Shown in pieces: positions 31,967 through 39,994 of a stretch of DNA of 57,329 bases; positions within the stretch are counted from its first letter, which is position 1, and each line of letters opens with the position of its first letter. Under the pieces are notes generated by a model. That model searched no databases. It was not told the origin of the DNA and was given only the letters and a program-made list of their open reading frames with translations. The stretch is from Actinomycetes bacterium (GTDB lineage: Bacteria > Actinomycetota > Acidimicrobiia > Acidimicrobiales > Aldehydirespiratoraceae), in assembly GCA_024276495.1 (NCBI GenBank), contig JAJRXC010000090.1, forward strand, positions 1 through 57,329. Reading direction: 5' to 3'. The position numbers and the translations under genes are program-made.

Positions 31967-34329
31967 ATCCCCGCCGTGGCGCGCTGCTCACCGCGGAGAT
32001 CGCCCTCGTCGCCCTCACGGTGATCGTCTCGATCTCGCTCGAACGACTCTTCGACGACACCTCGTTCCTTCGACAACTGTTGATCCTGCTCCTCGGATCC
32101 CACCTGGTCGCCACCTCCTGTCGACGGGCCGGCCTGTCGATGGCGTGGTCCACGCCGATCAGCGGCCTCGCCCTCGTCGTGCTCGGGACCGCGATCTTCT
32201 ACCCCGAGGCCTCGGCGCTGATCGCGCCGACCCGCGAGACCGTCTCGTTGCTGGGCGCCGACCTGCGCGAAGCCTGGCAGGTCTTCTCCGACGACGCCGC
32301 GCCGGTTCCCGCGCTGCGGGGCTTTCTCGTCACCACCGGGGTGCTCCTCTGGTACGGCGTGTTCCTCGCCGACTGGGCCGCCTTCCGGCTTCGCTCGCCG
32401 CTGGAGGCCGTCGCCCCCGCGACCGCGGTCTTCGTGTTCGCCTCGCTGCTCGGCGTGGATCGCAACCAGAGCATCCACGGACTGCTCTTCGCGCTCGGGC
32501 TGCTCGGGGTCCTGGTCACGCTGCGGGCCGAACGCCAGGCCCGCGAGGAGGTGTGGGTGGCCGGGGGCACGGTCGCCGGGGTCCGCACGACCCTGCGGGT
32601 CGGTGCATCCGCCGGTGTGATCGCGGTGGTCGTCGCCGCCCTGATCGCGCCCCAACTGCCCGGCGCCACCGCCCAGCCGCTGCTCGACATCACCGAGATC
32701 AACGACGGTCCCGAGACGAGAGCCGTGCTGAGTCCCCTCGTCGAAGTGGCGGCCAACCTGATCGACCAGACCGACCTCGAGCTGTTCTCGGTGAAGGTCG
32801 ATCGATCCCAGCGCGACTACTGGCGATTGATGGCGTTGACGAAGTTCGAGAACGAGATCTGGCGTCGGAGCTCCAACTTCGACGAGGCCCGCGGACCGGT
32901 CGAGAGCGACATCTCACCGACGGTTCCGACCCGGACGGTGACCCAGGAGATCACGATCGCCGCGCTCGGCAACATCTACCTGCCGGCGGCCTATGAGGTC
33001 AGCAACATCATCGACGATGGCGGCGTCGGCTTGGAGTACGAGACCGCGACCGGTGCCCTCGTGGTCGAGCGACGGCTCAGTCAGGTCCCGCGCGGCTACA
33101 CCTACGTCATCGAGTCGCAGGTGCCCGACTACTCGCCCGAGGACCTTCCCGATCAGGCGTCGTCCGGGCTCGATCGCGGGTTCGTCGAGGAGCTGACCCA
33201 ACTCCCGGCCGACTGCAAGCCCGACGAACGCACCGTCGGCACCGGCTGCTGGCCCCCCGGTGTCACCGCGCAGGCCCGCCAGATCGTCGCCGACGCCGGC
33301 GCCACCACGGACCTCGAACGGGTGCAGGCGCTCCAGAGCTTCTTCTTGGACCCCAGCCGGTTCACCTACGACCTCGATGTCGCCCTCGATCAGAGCATCG
33401 ACGACATGAACACCTTCCTCACGATCGGGCGGGGCTACTGCCAGCAGTTCGCGTCCACGTTCGCGGCGATGGCCCGGTCGCTGGGAATCCCGACACGGGT
33501 TGCGGTCGGTTTCACCTGGGGCGACTGGGACGAGGCTCGCCAGGAGTACGTGGTCAGCGGAAAGCACGCCCACGCCTGGCCCGAGGTCTACTTCTCGGGT
33601 GTCGGCTGGATCATCTTCGACCCCACCCCCGGTCGCAGCCGCGGCTACGACAGCGACATCACCGGCCTCCCCGAACCCGAGCAGTACGGCGCCAACTTCG
33701 ACGCCGAGCGGCCCGGTACCGAGGACCCGCTCGCGACGACCACCAGCGTCGCGCCGACCGACACTACACCGTCCGAGCAGCCGGATCGACCCACGACGAC
33801 CCGCCGACCCGTCGACGGCGATGCCCGGATCGTCCCCGCCGGCGGCGATTCGGGAGACGACGGTGGGGGCCGAGGGAACGGTCCGTGGACGGTCCTGATC
33901 GGATTGGCGGTCGTGGTCGGAATCGTCGGCTTCGTCCCGACGACCCAGTCGCTGCGTCGACGGCGGCGGATGAGGTCGGTGGTCGCCGATCCGCTCGGTC
34001 GGGGCGAGATCGCCTGGGACGAGGCCCTCGCCGCGTTGCGGCTGATCGGGTTGTCGATCCGGGCCGATCAGACGCCCCACGAGTTCGCGTCGGTGGTGGA
34101 ACGCAGCAAACGCGACATCGGACCGGTTCGCCTTCTCGCCGACGAGATCACCGTGCTGCGCTACTCGGCGACCGGTGACGGCGTCGCCCGCGCCGTGTCG
34201 GCGCAGGACGCGTCCGCCCGGATCGTACGAAGCTGCCGGTCACAGATCGGCACATCGGGAGTGGTGAGGAACGCCCTCGACCCCCGCACCTTGTTGCGGC
34301 CGCCCCCGGCCCCGATCTTCAACCGGTAG
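31963..34329 (+). CDS. Membrane transglutaminase-like protein (TgpA type)
   Basis: 788 residues: an N-terminal block of about six membrane segments, an extracytoplasmic region, a transglutaminase domain with the triad G-Y-C-Q-Q-F-A, H-A-H-A-W-P-E-V and I-I-F-D-P-T-P, a Thr/Pro-rich linker, another membrane segment (W-T-V-L-I-G-L-A-V-V-V-G-I-V-G-F-V) and a C-terminal cytoplasmic DUF4129-like tail. Family members are essential or cell-envelope linked in some bacteria; the substrate is unknown. Third gene of the MoxR-DUF58 operon. Confidence 0.9.
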   Translation: MNPRRGALLTAEIALVALTVIVSISLERLFDDTSFLRQLLILLLGSHLVATSCRRAGLSMAWSTPISGLALVVLGTAIFYPEASALIAPTRETVSLLGADLREAWQVFSDDAAPVPALRGFLVTTGVLLWYGVFLADWAAFRLRSPLEAVAPATAVFVFASLLGVDRNQSIHGLLFALGLLGVLVTLRAERQAREEVWVAGGTVAGVRTTLRVGASAGVIAVVVAALIAPQLPGATAQPLLDITEINDGPETRAVLSPLVEVAANLIDQTDLELFSVKVDRSQRDYWRLMALTKFENEIWRRSSNFDEARGPVESDISPTVPTRTVTQEITIAALGNIYLPAAYEVSNIIDDGGVGLEYETATGALVVERRLSQVPRGYTYVIESQVPDYSPEDLPDQASSGLDRGFVEELTQLPADCKPDERTVGTGCWPPGVTAQARQIVADAGATTDLERVQALQSFFLDPSRFTYDLDVALDQSIDDMNTFLTIGRGYCQQFASTFAAMARSLGIPTRVAVGFTWGDWDEARQEYVVSGKHAHAWPEVYFSGVGWIIFDPTPGRSRGYDSDITGLPEPEQYGANFDAERPGTEDPLATTTSVAPTDTTPSEQPDRPTTTRRPVDGDARIVPAGGDSGDDGGGRGNGPWTVLIGLAVVVGIVGFVPTTQSLRRRRRMRSVVADPLGRGEIAWDEALAALRLIGLSIRADQTPHEFASVVERSKRDIGPVRLLADEITVLRYSATGDGVARAVSAQDASARIVRSCRSQIGTSGVVRNALDPRTLLRPPPAPIFNR

Positions 34330-34356
34330 CCCGGCGAGACGACCGTCGATCGGCGT

Positions 34357-34740
34357 TCAGTCGAGATCGTCGGGGCGCTGGAAGCGCTCGCGCATCTTGG
34401 AGCCGGCTCCACCCATCGCGTCGCGCAGCCCGCCCCCACGGAAGTTCTCCGTCATCTGCTCGAGACCGGCGCGGCCCAGCTTGCGGGCGTTGCGTTCGAA
34501 CCACAGCAGGCTCACGAGCATCAACAAGAACCCGGAGAAGGCGAGGATGAAGTGGGCCGACAACAGCACGACCATGAGGACCACCCCGAGAACGAATCCC
34601 GCCGTCGCCCATTTCAGGTTCCGGAACGCGTGGGTGTAGATGGTGGTCTGGGCGACCTCGCGCGCGAGCGCGGGGTCGGACTCGTAGAGATGATCCTCGA
34701 TCTCGGTGAGGATGCGTTGTTCGTCCTCGGAAAGCGGCAC
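34357..34740 (-). CDS. DUF3040 membrane protein
   Basis: 127 residues. The N-terminus P-L-S-E-D-E-Q-R-I-L-T-E-I-E is diagnostic of this actinobacterial family, followed by two adjacent membrane segments (about residues 42-85) and a basic cytoplasmic tail. Function unknown; members often lie near the division or wall genes. The GTG at 34740 has GGAGG seven bases upstream. It is convergent with the transglutaminase operon, 27 bases away. Confidence 0.88.
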   Translation of the reverse strand: MPLSEDEQRILTEIEDHLYESDPALAREVAQTTIYTHAFRNLKWATAGFVLGVVLMVVLLSAHFILAFSGFLLMLVSLLWFERNARKLGRAGLEQMTENFRGGGLRDAMGGAGSKMRERFQRPDDLD

Positions 34741-34814
34741 CGTCGCTCCTCCAGCCCGGGGTGTCCAGTGCACCCATTGTCGCACAGCGACCACCCATGG
34801 ACAACGCGCGTCGG

Positions 34815-36095
34815 TCAAGCACTTCCATCCCGGTCGGGGCCCCATTGTTGTTGTCCGACCTGGAATCGGCGGATTCCGTCACCTCGCCGGGCCAGGGCGG
34901 CGGGGCCGATCGAGTCGGATCCGAAACGTTCACGGATCTCGTCGACCACGCTGTCGGCGTCGGACCACGACGGGCCGTCGACCTCGTCGAGCGACAGTTG
35001 CCGGACCGACCCATCGACGAGTTGGCTCGAGCTGACCCCGAGAAGCCGCACACCGGGAGTCGGATCGAGCTTCGCCAACATCTTCTCGGCCTCGAACGCG
35101 ATGGCCCGGGCCCCGTCGAGTGGTTGGGGAAGCGTGGTCGATCGTGTGATCGTGGCGAAGTCGGCGAACCGCACCTTGATGGTGACGGTCCGGCCCAGCA
35201 CCGAGCCCGCCCGGAGCCGCGCGGCGACGGCGTCGGCCATTCTCATCAGGTGCGGACGAAGCTCGTCGAGGGTGCGCAGATCCCGGGCGAAGGTCTCTTC
35301 GTGGCCGATCGACTTGAGCTCCTGGCCGACGACGACCGGGCGATCGTCACGACCGTTGGCCAGCGCGTGCAGGTGGGCGCCGGCCGCCTTGCCGATGCCG
35401 GCCTCGAGCCGTGTCCGGGGCTGTGCCGCGAGGTCCCCGACCGTTTCGATCCCCATGCTCGAGAGGCGACGGGCCGTCGCCGGTCCGACGCCCCACAGCT
35501 CCTCGACCCGCATCGGGTGCAGAAACCCGAGCTCGGTGCCGGCCTCGACCACGAACACGCCGCTTCCGAAGATCGGGCCCTGCGATGACGCCGTGGGCTT
35601 CGCTCTCTCCGTCGCCAGCTTGGCGAGGAACTTGTTGGTCGCGACACCGACCGAACAGGTGAGTTGTTCCCGGGCGAGGATCCGGGCGCGGATGTTCGCG
35701 GCGATCTCGGCGGCCCGGTCCTCGCCGTGCAGGACACCGCGCACGTCGAGAAAGGCCTCGTCCAACGACAGCGGTTCGACGAGCGGGGTGACGTCGCGCA
35801 GGATCGCCATGATCGCCCCGCTGACCTCCGCGTAGTGCGCGTGATCGCCCGGGAGAAAGACGGCGTCGGGGCACAGCCGGCGCGCCCGGGTCGACGGCAT
35901 CGCGGAACGGATGCCGTAGAGCCGCGCCTCGTAGCTGGCCGCGGCGACCACGCCACGGTCGCCGGTCCCTCCCACGACCACGGCCCGACCCTTCAGCTCC
36001 GGATGACGTCTCAGCTCGACGGAGGCGAAGAACGCGTCCATGTCGACATGGACGAATCCGAGGGTGCCATCGGGGGGACGGCCGGCATCGCTCAT
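34815..36095 (-). CDS. dinB: DNA polymerase IV
   Basis: A 426-residue Y-family translesion polymerase. Catalytic residues are in H-V-D-M-D-A-F-F-A-S-V-E and S-L-D-E-A-F-L-D-V; the steric-gate/finger region, helix-hairpin-helix (E-L-W-G-V-G-P-A-T-A-R-R-L) and little-finger domain follow. The C-terminus lacks an obvious beta-clamp peptide of the Q-L-x-L-F type; Q-L-S-L-D-E may be a weak version. The ATG overlaps the Nudix gene stop (ATGA), so damage-bypass and nucleotide clean-up are coexpressed. No LexA-type box precedes the operon. Confidence 0.95.
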   Translation of the reverse strand: MSDAGRPPDGTLGFVHVDMDAFFASVELRRHPELKGRAVVVGGTGDRGVVAAASYEARLYGIRSAMPSTRARRLCPDAVFLPGDHAHYAEVSGAIMAILRDVTPLVEPLSLDEAFLDVRGVLHGEDRAAEIAANIRARILAREQLTCSVGVATNKFLAKLATERAKPTASSQGPIFGSGVFVVEAGTELGFLHPMRVEELWGVGPATARRLSSMGIETVGDLAAQPRTRLEAGIGKAAGAHLHALANGRDDRPVVVGQELKSIGHEETFARDLRTLDELRPHLMRMADAVAARLRAGSVLGRTVTIKVRFADFATITRSTTLPQPLDGARAIAFEAEKMLAKLDPTPGVRLLGVSSSQLVDGSVRQLSLDEVDGPSWSDADSVVDEIRERFGSDSIGPAALARRGDGIRRFQVGQQQWGPDRDGSA

Positions 36096-36583
36096 CGACC
36101 GACGCGCTCGGCGATCATCTCGGCGGGGTCGCGGCCCACCGCCCGATAGAGGAAATGCCGGCTCTGCTCCCACGGCGCCGACATCCACTCCCGCATCGGT
36201 TCGGCCACCCACGCGGGGCTGGCGCGGAGCCGGTCGTCGATCGCGGCCGGCTCCAGGAACCGGGCTTCGACGACGATCCCGTCGGGGTCGTCGAGCACGA
36301 TGGATCCCCCGAACCCGGCCGCGAGGTGAACTTCGACCTCGAGGTGCATCTCGAGGTCGACGAACTCGACCTCCGTGGTCCAGCACAGCCGCGACCAGCG
36401 CTCGACCGACAGTCCGGTCTCCTCCTCCACCTCTCGGCTCAGGGCGACCAGTGGGGTCTCGCCTTCGTCGACGACGCCACCGGGCGTGGTCCAGTCGATG
36501 CTGCCGTCGCGTCGTCGATTGGCGACGAGCAGCGTGCCCGCGTCGCTCGTGATCAGCCCTCCGGCGACCTTCCACTGACGCAT
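36092..36583 (-). CDS. Nudix hydrolase
   Basis: 163 residues. The Nudix box G-x5-E-x7-R-E-U-x-E-E-x-G-U is complete (starting G-G-V-V-D-E-G-E, with R-E-V-E-E-E-T-G-L). MutT-like enzymes remove oxidised or other nucleoside diphosphate derivatives. Being translationally coupled to dinB suggests a nucleotide-pool cleaning role, though the substrate is not shown by sequence. CATGCT, a weak relative of the leaderless -10, lies six bases before the ATG. Confidence 0.9.
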   Translation of the reverse strand: MRQWKVAGGLITSDAGTLLVANRRRDGSIDWTTPGGVVDEGETPLVALSREVEEETGLSVERWSRLCWTTEVEFVDLEMHLEVEVHLAAGFGGSIVLDDPDGIVVEARFLEPAAIDDRLRASPAWVAEPMREWMSAPWEQSRHFLYRAVGRDPAEMIAERVGR

Positions 36584-36620
36584 GGGGCCAGCATGCCAGC
36601 CCCGACCCGTCGTCGCGGCG

Positions 36621-37346
36621 TCAACCGGCGGGGTTCTCCTCCACGGCCGCGCCGTTTCCGAGGTCGGTGACGATCACCGGCGCGTCCTGCACCGCGGCGG
36701 TGGCGATCCGGGGTGCCCCCGGATCGAACACCTCCGCTGGTGCCGTCGGCGCCGGGACCGGGTCGTCGTCGGTCACCAACAGCACCGTGCCGAGCGCCGT
36801 CGCGGCAACGACGACACCAACCAGGGGCATGAGGAGCTGTCGGCGGATCCGTTGCTGGTCGCGGGCGACATCTGTCCCGTCGTCCATGAGGCGCCGGAGC
36901 CGGGAGTCGACGTCGCCGGTCGCGAGCCGAAGCGCCACCGAGAGCACGTCGAGATCGACGTCGCGCAGTTGCAGGGGGCTGCCGATGGGAAGATCCCGCA
37001 GCCGGTAGACGAGCGAGAGGTAGCGGGCGAGGACCGCGTCGGGCCCGGAGGCGACGTCGATGTCGAGGTCGACGCGATCGACCGCGATGCGACCCTCGTC
37101 GAGATCGATGACGAGGTGGGAGCGCTCCGGCACCAGACCGGCGTCCTCGATGCCGTAGGCCGCGACCAGGGTCTCGAGCATCACGTCGTCGAGACGGCGG
37201 CGGCCATGCTCGACATCATCGAGCTCCGATGCCGAGAGTCCGGCCGGGCCGGCGAGGTCGGCGAGATCGAGGCCGGCGCCGACGCGGGCCCGGCGAAGCA
37301 GGATCCCGAGCCGGTGCGCGGGGACGAGATTGGTGGTCGAGGCCAT
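36621..37346 (-). CDS. Membrane-anchored HTH (XRE-like) protein
   Basis: 241 residues. Residues 10-65 form a Cro/XRE-type helix-turn-helix (L-G-I-L-L-R-R-A-R-V-G-A-G-L-D-L-A-D-L-A). The middle is acidic, one membrane segment follows (L-M-P-L-V-G-V-V-V-A-A-T-A-L-G-T-V-L-L), and an extracytoplasmic Pro/Ala-rich tail ends the chain. The layout recalls RodZ, but the usual RodZ features are not clear, so I leave the role open. It starts 16 bases after the mannosyltransferase gene. Confidence 0.8.
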   Translation of the reverse strand: MASTTNLVPAHRLGILLRRARVGAGLDLADLAGPAGLSASELDDVEHGRRRLDDVMLETLVAAYGIEDAGLVPERSHLVIDLDEGRIAVDRVDLDIDVASGPDAVLARYLSLVYRLRDLPIGSPLQLRDVDLDVLSVALRLATGDVDSRLRRLMDDGTDVARDQQRIRRQLLMPLVGVVVAATALGTVLLVTDDDPVPAPTAPAEVFDPGAPRIATAAVQDAPVIVTDLGNGAAVEENPAG

Positions 37347-37362
37347 GGACGGCCATCGGCAG

Positions 37363-38085
37363 TCAGCGCCAGAATCTGAGCACGCGGTCGCGCAGCCCCC
37401 ACCAGGAGACGAGGACGAGGGCTTCGACCACGATCCGGCCCGACATCTTGGATGTGCCCCGGACCCGATCGATGAACTGGATCGGGACCTCCTCGACCGA
37501 ACCGCCGGATTGCAGGACCCGGTGGGCCATCTCGATCTGAAACCCGTAGCCGTCGGCCCGGACGGTGTGGAAGTCGATCTGGGCCAGCGACGACGCGGCG
37601 TAGGCGCGATACCCGCTGGTGGCGTCGTGCACCCCGATGCCGAGCACCCCGGCGGCGTAGCGGTTCCCCCATTTCGACAGGGCCCGACGATGCCAGGACC
37701 AGTCGGGGATCGAGCCGCCCGGCACGTAGCGGCTCCCGATGGCCAGATCGGCACCCTGTTCGACCCGTTCCAACAGGGTCGGCAGCGCCGCCGGGTCGTG
37801 GGACAGGTCGCTGTCCATCTCGACCATGATGTCGAAGCCGTGCGCGAGCCCGTGACGGAATCCGTCGCGGTACGCCGACCCCAGACCCGACTTCGCGGGT
37901 CGCCGCATCACCTCGACCTCGCCCAGCTCCTCCCCGATCCGTTCGGCCAGGTCGGCGGTCCCGTCGGGAGAGGCGTCGTCGACGACGAGCACGCTCGCGT
38001 GCGGGCAGGCAGCCCGAAGCCGACGAAGCACCTCTTCGATGTTCGCCGCCTCGTCATACGTCGGAAGAACGACCAGAGCACGCAC
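37363..38085 (-). CDS. Polyprenol-phosphate mannose synthase (dolichol-phosphate mannosyltransferase family)
   Basis: A 240-residue GT2 enzyme without a C-terminal membrane domain. Motifs: V-V-L-P-T-Y-D-E-A-A-N-I, V-V-D-D-A-S-P-D-G-T, E-M-D-S-D-L-S-H-D-P and R-G-T-S-K-M-S-G-R-I-V-V-E-A, typical of Dpm1/Ppm1 catalytic domains. It should make polyprenyl-P-mannose from GDP-mannose for lipoglycan or protein mannosylation. I chose the GTG at 38085, because the ATG at 38130 would start inside the divergent promoter region, and TAGAGT lies eight bases before the GTG. Confidence 0.9.
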   Translation of the reverse strand: MRALVVLPTYDEAANIEEVLRRLRAACPHASVLVVDDASPDGTADLAERIGEELGEVEVMRRPAKSGLGSAYRDGFRHGLAHGFDIMVEMDSDLSHDPAALPTLLERVEQGADLAIGSRYVPGGSIPDWSWHRRALSKWGNRYAAGVLGIGVHDATSGYRAYAASSLAQIDFHTVRADGYGFQIEMAHRVLQSGGSVEEVPIQFIDRVRGTSKMSGRIVVEALVLVSWWGLRDRVLRFWR

Positions 38086-38093
38086 CGTCCGGC

Positions 38094-38099
38094 ACTCTA
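38094..38099 (-). promoter_or_regulatory. Leaderless-type -10 element of the mannosyltransferase gene
   Basis: TAGAGT on the minus strand ends eight bases before the GTG at 38085. Confidence 0.4.
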
Positions 38100-38137
38100 G
38101 AGGCGTCGCCGCCGCGGTCACGCCCTTCACCGCTCGG

Positions 38138-38143
38138 TAGGAT
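38138..38143 (+). promoter_or_regulatory. Leaderless-type -10 element of the divergent membrane-protein gene
   Basis: TAGGAT ends seven bases before the GTG at 38151. A weak -35 (CGGTCA, 38115-38120) stands 17 bases further up. Confidence 0.45.
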
Positions 38144-38150
38144 CACCGGC

Positions 38151-38468
38151 GTGGCGTCCCTGAGCGATTCCTCTTCCCCGTCCGGGTCGGCAGCGGGCCC
38201 ACCGGCGACCGCGGCTCCGCCGCTTCACGCCCGAGTTCTCGCCGTCCTCGCGATCGTCATCGCCGGGCTCTCCGGCGGCCTCATCGGCTACGCCGTCACC
38301 GACATCTCGTGCGCCGACGGGTGTCCGGTCCAGGCCGGTCTGATCGGTCTCGCCAGCGCCGTCGGTTGCGCGATCGGCGTGGCGATCGTGGCCGTGCTCA
38401 CCCTGCGGGCGATGGCCGAGTGGAACGCGCAGGAAGCCCAGGAGCGGGCTCGGACCGAACAGGCATGA
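38151..38468 (+). CDS. Small membrane protein of unknown function
   Basis: 105 residues: a Ser/Pro/Ala-rich cytoplasmic start, two membrane segments (about 30-52 and 63-88), a short loop with two cysteines (I-S-C-A-D-G-C-P) that could form a disulfide outside the cell, and a charged end. I do not recognise a family. GTG start at 38151. The stop overlaps the ATG of the inositol monophosphatase-family gene (ATGA), so it is made with it. Confidence 0.75.
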   Translation: MASLSDSSSPSGSAAGPPATAAPPLHARVLAVLAIVIAGLSGGLIGYAVTDISCADGCPVQAGLIGLASAVGCAIGVAIVAVLTLRAMAEWNAQEAQERARTEQA

Positions 38469-39253
38469 CGGTCGACCCGTTCGAGTTGCTCGCCGTCGCC
38501 GACGCGGCGATCGATCTGGTCGTGCCCCGCCTGCGTGATGCCTGGCGAGACGACGACCTCGGCGTCGACACGAAGTCGACCGCGACGGATCTGGTGACGG
38601 AGTTCGACCGGTGGGCCGAGGCGACGATCGTCGAGGCGATCACGACGGCACGGCCCGACGACGGGGTCGTCGGCGAGGAAGGGGCCGCCGTCGAGGGCAC
38701 CAGCGGGGTCGTGTGGTTGATCGACCCGATCGACGGCACCACCAACTTCGTCTACGACCTTCCGGGGAGCTCGGTGTCGGTCGCCGCCCGTCACCACGAC
38801 ACGGTCGTCGCGGGCGCCGTGCACGATCTCGTGCGCGACGAGCGATTCCGGGCGACGTCGGGACGAGGTGCGACCCTCGACGGTCGCACCATCAACGCCG
38901 GCACCACGACGGACCTGGCCGTGTCGTTGGTGGCGACCGGATTCGCGTACACGGCCGATCGGCGCCGGGCCCAGGCGGAGGTTCTCGTCGATGTCCTCCC
39001 GTTCGTTCGCGACATCCGCCGCTTCGGAGGCGCGGCCGTCGACTTGTGCTCGCTGGCCTGCGGCCGCGTCGACGCCTACTACGAGCGGGGTCTCGGGGTC
39101 TGGGACTACGCGGCAGGCGCGCTGATCGCCCGCGAAGCGGGTGCGATCATCGACAATCGGGGTCCCCGGGGAGGTGCGCTGGTCGGCGCGTCCGAGGGAA
39201 TCGCCGACGCGTTCTTCGCGCTCGTCGACACCGCCGGGGCCCACCGCGCCTGA
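38465..39253 (+). CDS. Inositol monophosphatase family protein
   Basis: 262 residues. Metal and catalytic motifs are complete: G-E-E-G, W-L-I-D-P-I-D-G-T-T-N-F, and the C-terminal W-D-Y-A-A-G-A-L-I-A-R-E-A-G. Substrates in the family include inositol-1-phosphate, histidinol phosphate, fructose bisphosphate and PAP; sequence alone does not decide. With the mannosyltransferase and GT4 genes nearby a role in inositol lipid (PIM) synthesis is possible but unproven. Confidence 0.9.
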   Translation: MTVDPFELLAVADAAIDLVVPRLRDAWRDDDLGVDTKSTATDLVTEFDRWAEATIVEAITTARPDDGVVGEEGAAVEGTSGVVWLIDPIDGTTNFVYDLPGSSVSVAARHHDTVVAGAVHDLVRDERFRATSGRGATLDGRTINAGTTTDLAVSLVATGFAYTADRRRAQAEVLVDVLPFVRDIRRFGGAAVDLCSLACGRVDAYYERGLGVWDYAAGALIAREAGAIIDNRGPRGGALVGASEGIADAFFALVDTAGAHRA

Positions 39254-39307
39254 ACCGATTGGCCCCGTGGTCCCCGCGCCGGTCCGGAATCTGGCAGCAT
39301 CGCGGTC

Positions 39308-39988
39308 GTGGGACACAGAATCCTTACCGTTGAAGACGATGAACGCATTCGGACCTCCGTCCGTCTCGCCCTCGAAGACGAGGGCTACGACGTGGTCGAG
39401 GCCGAGTCGGGCGAGGACGCGCTCCTCGCGTTCGGTCAGGATCCCGCCGATGTCGTCTTGATCGACATCATGTTGCCGGGCATGGACGGATTCGAGGTCT
39501 GTCGGGCGATCCGCAAGATCTCCGACGTGCCCATCGTCATGGTGACCGCCCGCGCCGACACCCACGATGTCGTGGCCGGGCTCGAGGCCGGCGCCGACGA
39601 CTATCTCACCAAACCCCACGCCCCCAAGGAGCTCTCGGCCCGCATCCGGGCGTTGCTGCGACGGGTCCGACCGGCCGATCCGGGTGCACGTCATCTCGTC
39701 TTCGGAGAGCTCGAGATCATTCCCGACGAGGGAGTGGTCCGGGTCGCCGGCGACGAGGTCCATCTCACCAAGACCGAGTTCCGTCTGCTCGTCGAGCTCG
39801 GCTCCAACGCCGGACGGGTGTTCTCCCGCGAGGTCCTGCTCGAACGGGTGTGGGGATACGGCTACTTCGGCGACGGTCGACTGGTCGATGTGCACATCCG
39901 TCGGCTGCGCACGAAGATCGAACCGGATCCGGCCAACCCGCGCCACGTCGTGACCGTCCGGGGCCTGGGCTACAAGCTGCAGGCCTGA
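39308..39988 (+). CDS. OmpR-family response regulator (MtrA-like)
   Basis: 226 residues: a receiver domain with phospho-acceptor D53, acidic pocket E9-D10-D11, and switch residues T/K in V-T-A and L-T-K-P, then an OmpR winged helix (T-K-T-E-F-R-L-L-V-E-L, V-D-V-H-I-R-R-L-R-T-K-I-E). Its position before a kinase and a GerMN lipoprotein copies the mtrA-mtrB-lpqB order that controls wall and division genes in actinobacteria. GTG start; CAGCAT seven bases before it is a weak leaderless -10. Confidence 0.92.
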   Translation: MGHRILTVEDDERIRTSVRLALEDEGYDVVEAESGEDALLAFGQDPADVVLIDIMLPGMDGFEVCRAIRKISDVPIVMVTARADTHDVVAGLEAGADDYLTKPHAPKELSARIRALLRRVRPADPGARHLVFGELEIIPDEGVVRVAGDEVHLTKTEFRLLVELGSNAGRVFSREVLLERVWGYGYFGDGRLVDVHIRRLRTKIEPDPANPRHVVTVRGLGYKLQA

Positions 39989-39994
39989 CCGACC

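Noticed and set aside
34330-34356. Terminator between convergent genes
   Set aside because: No stem with a U-run is visible in these 27 bases; nor at 42094-42126 or 44728-44741.
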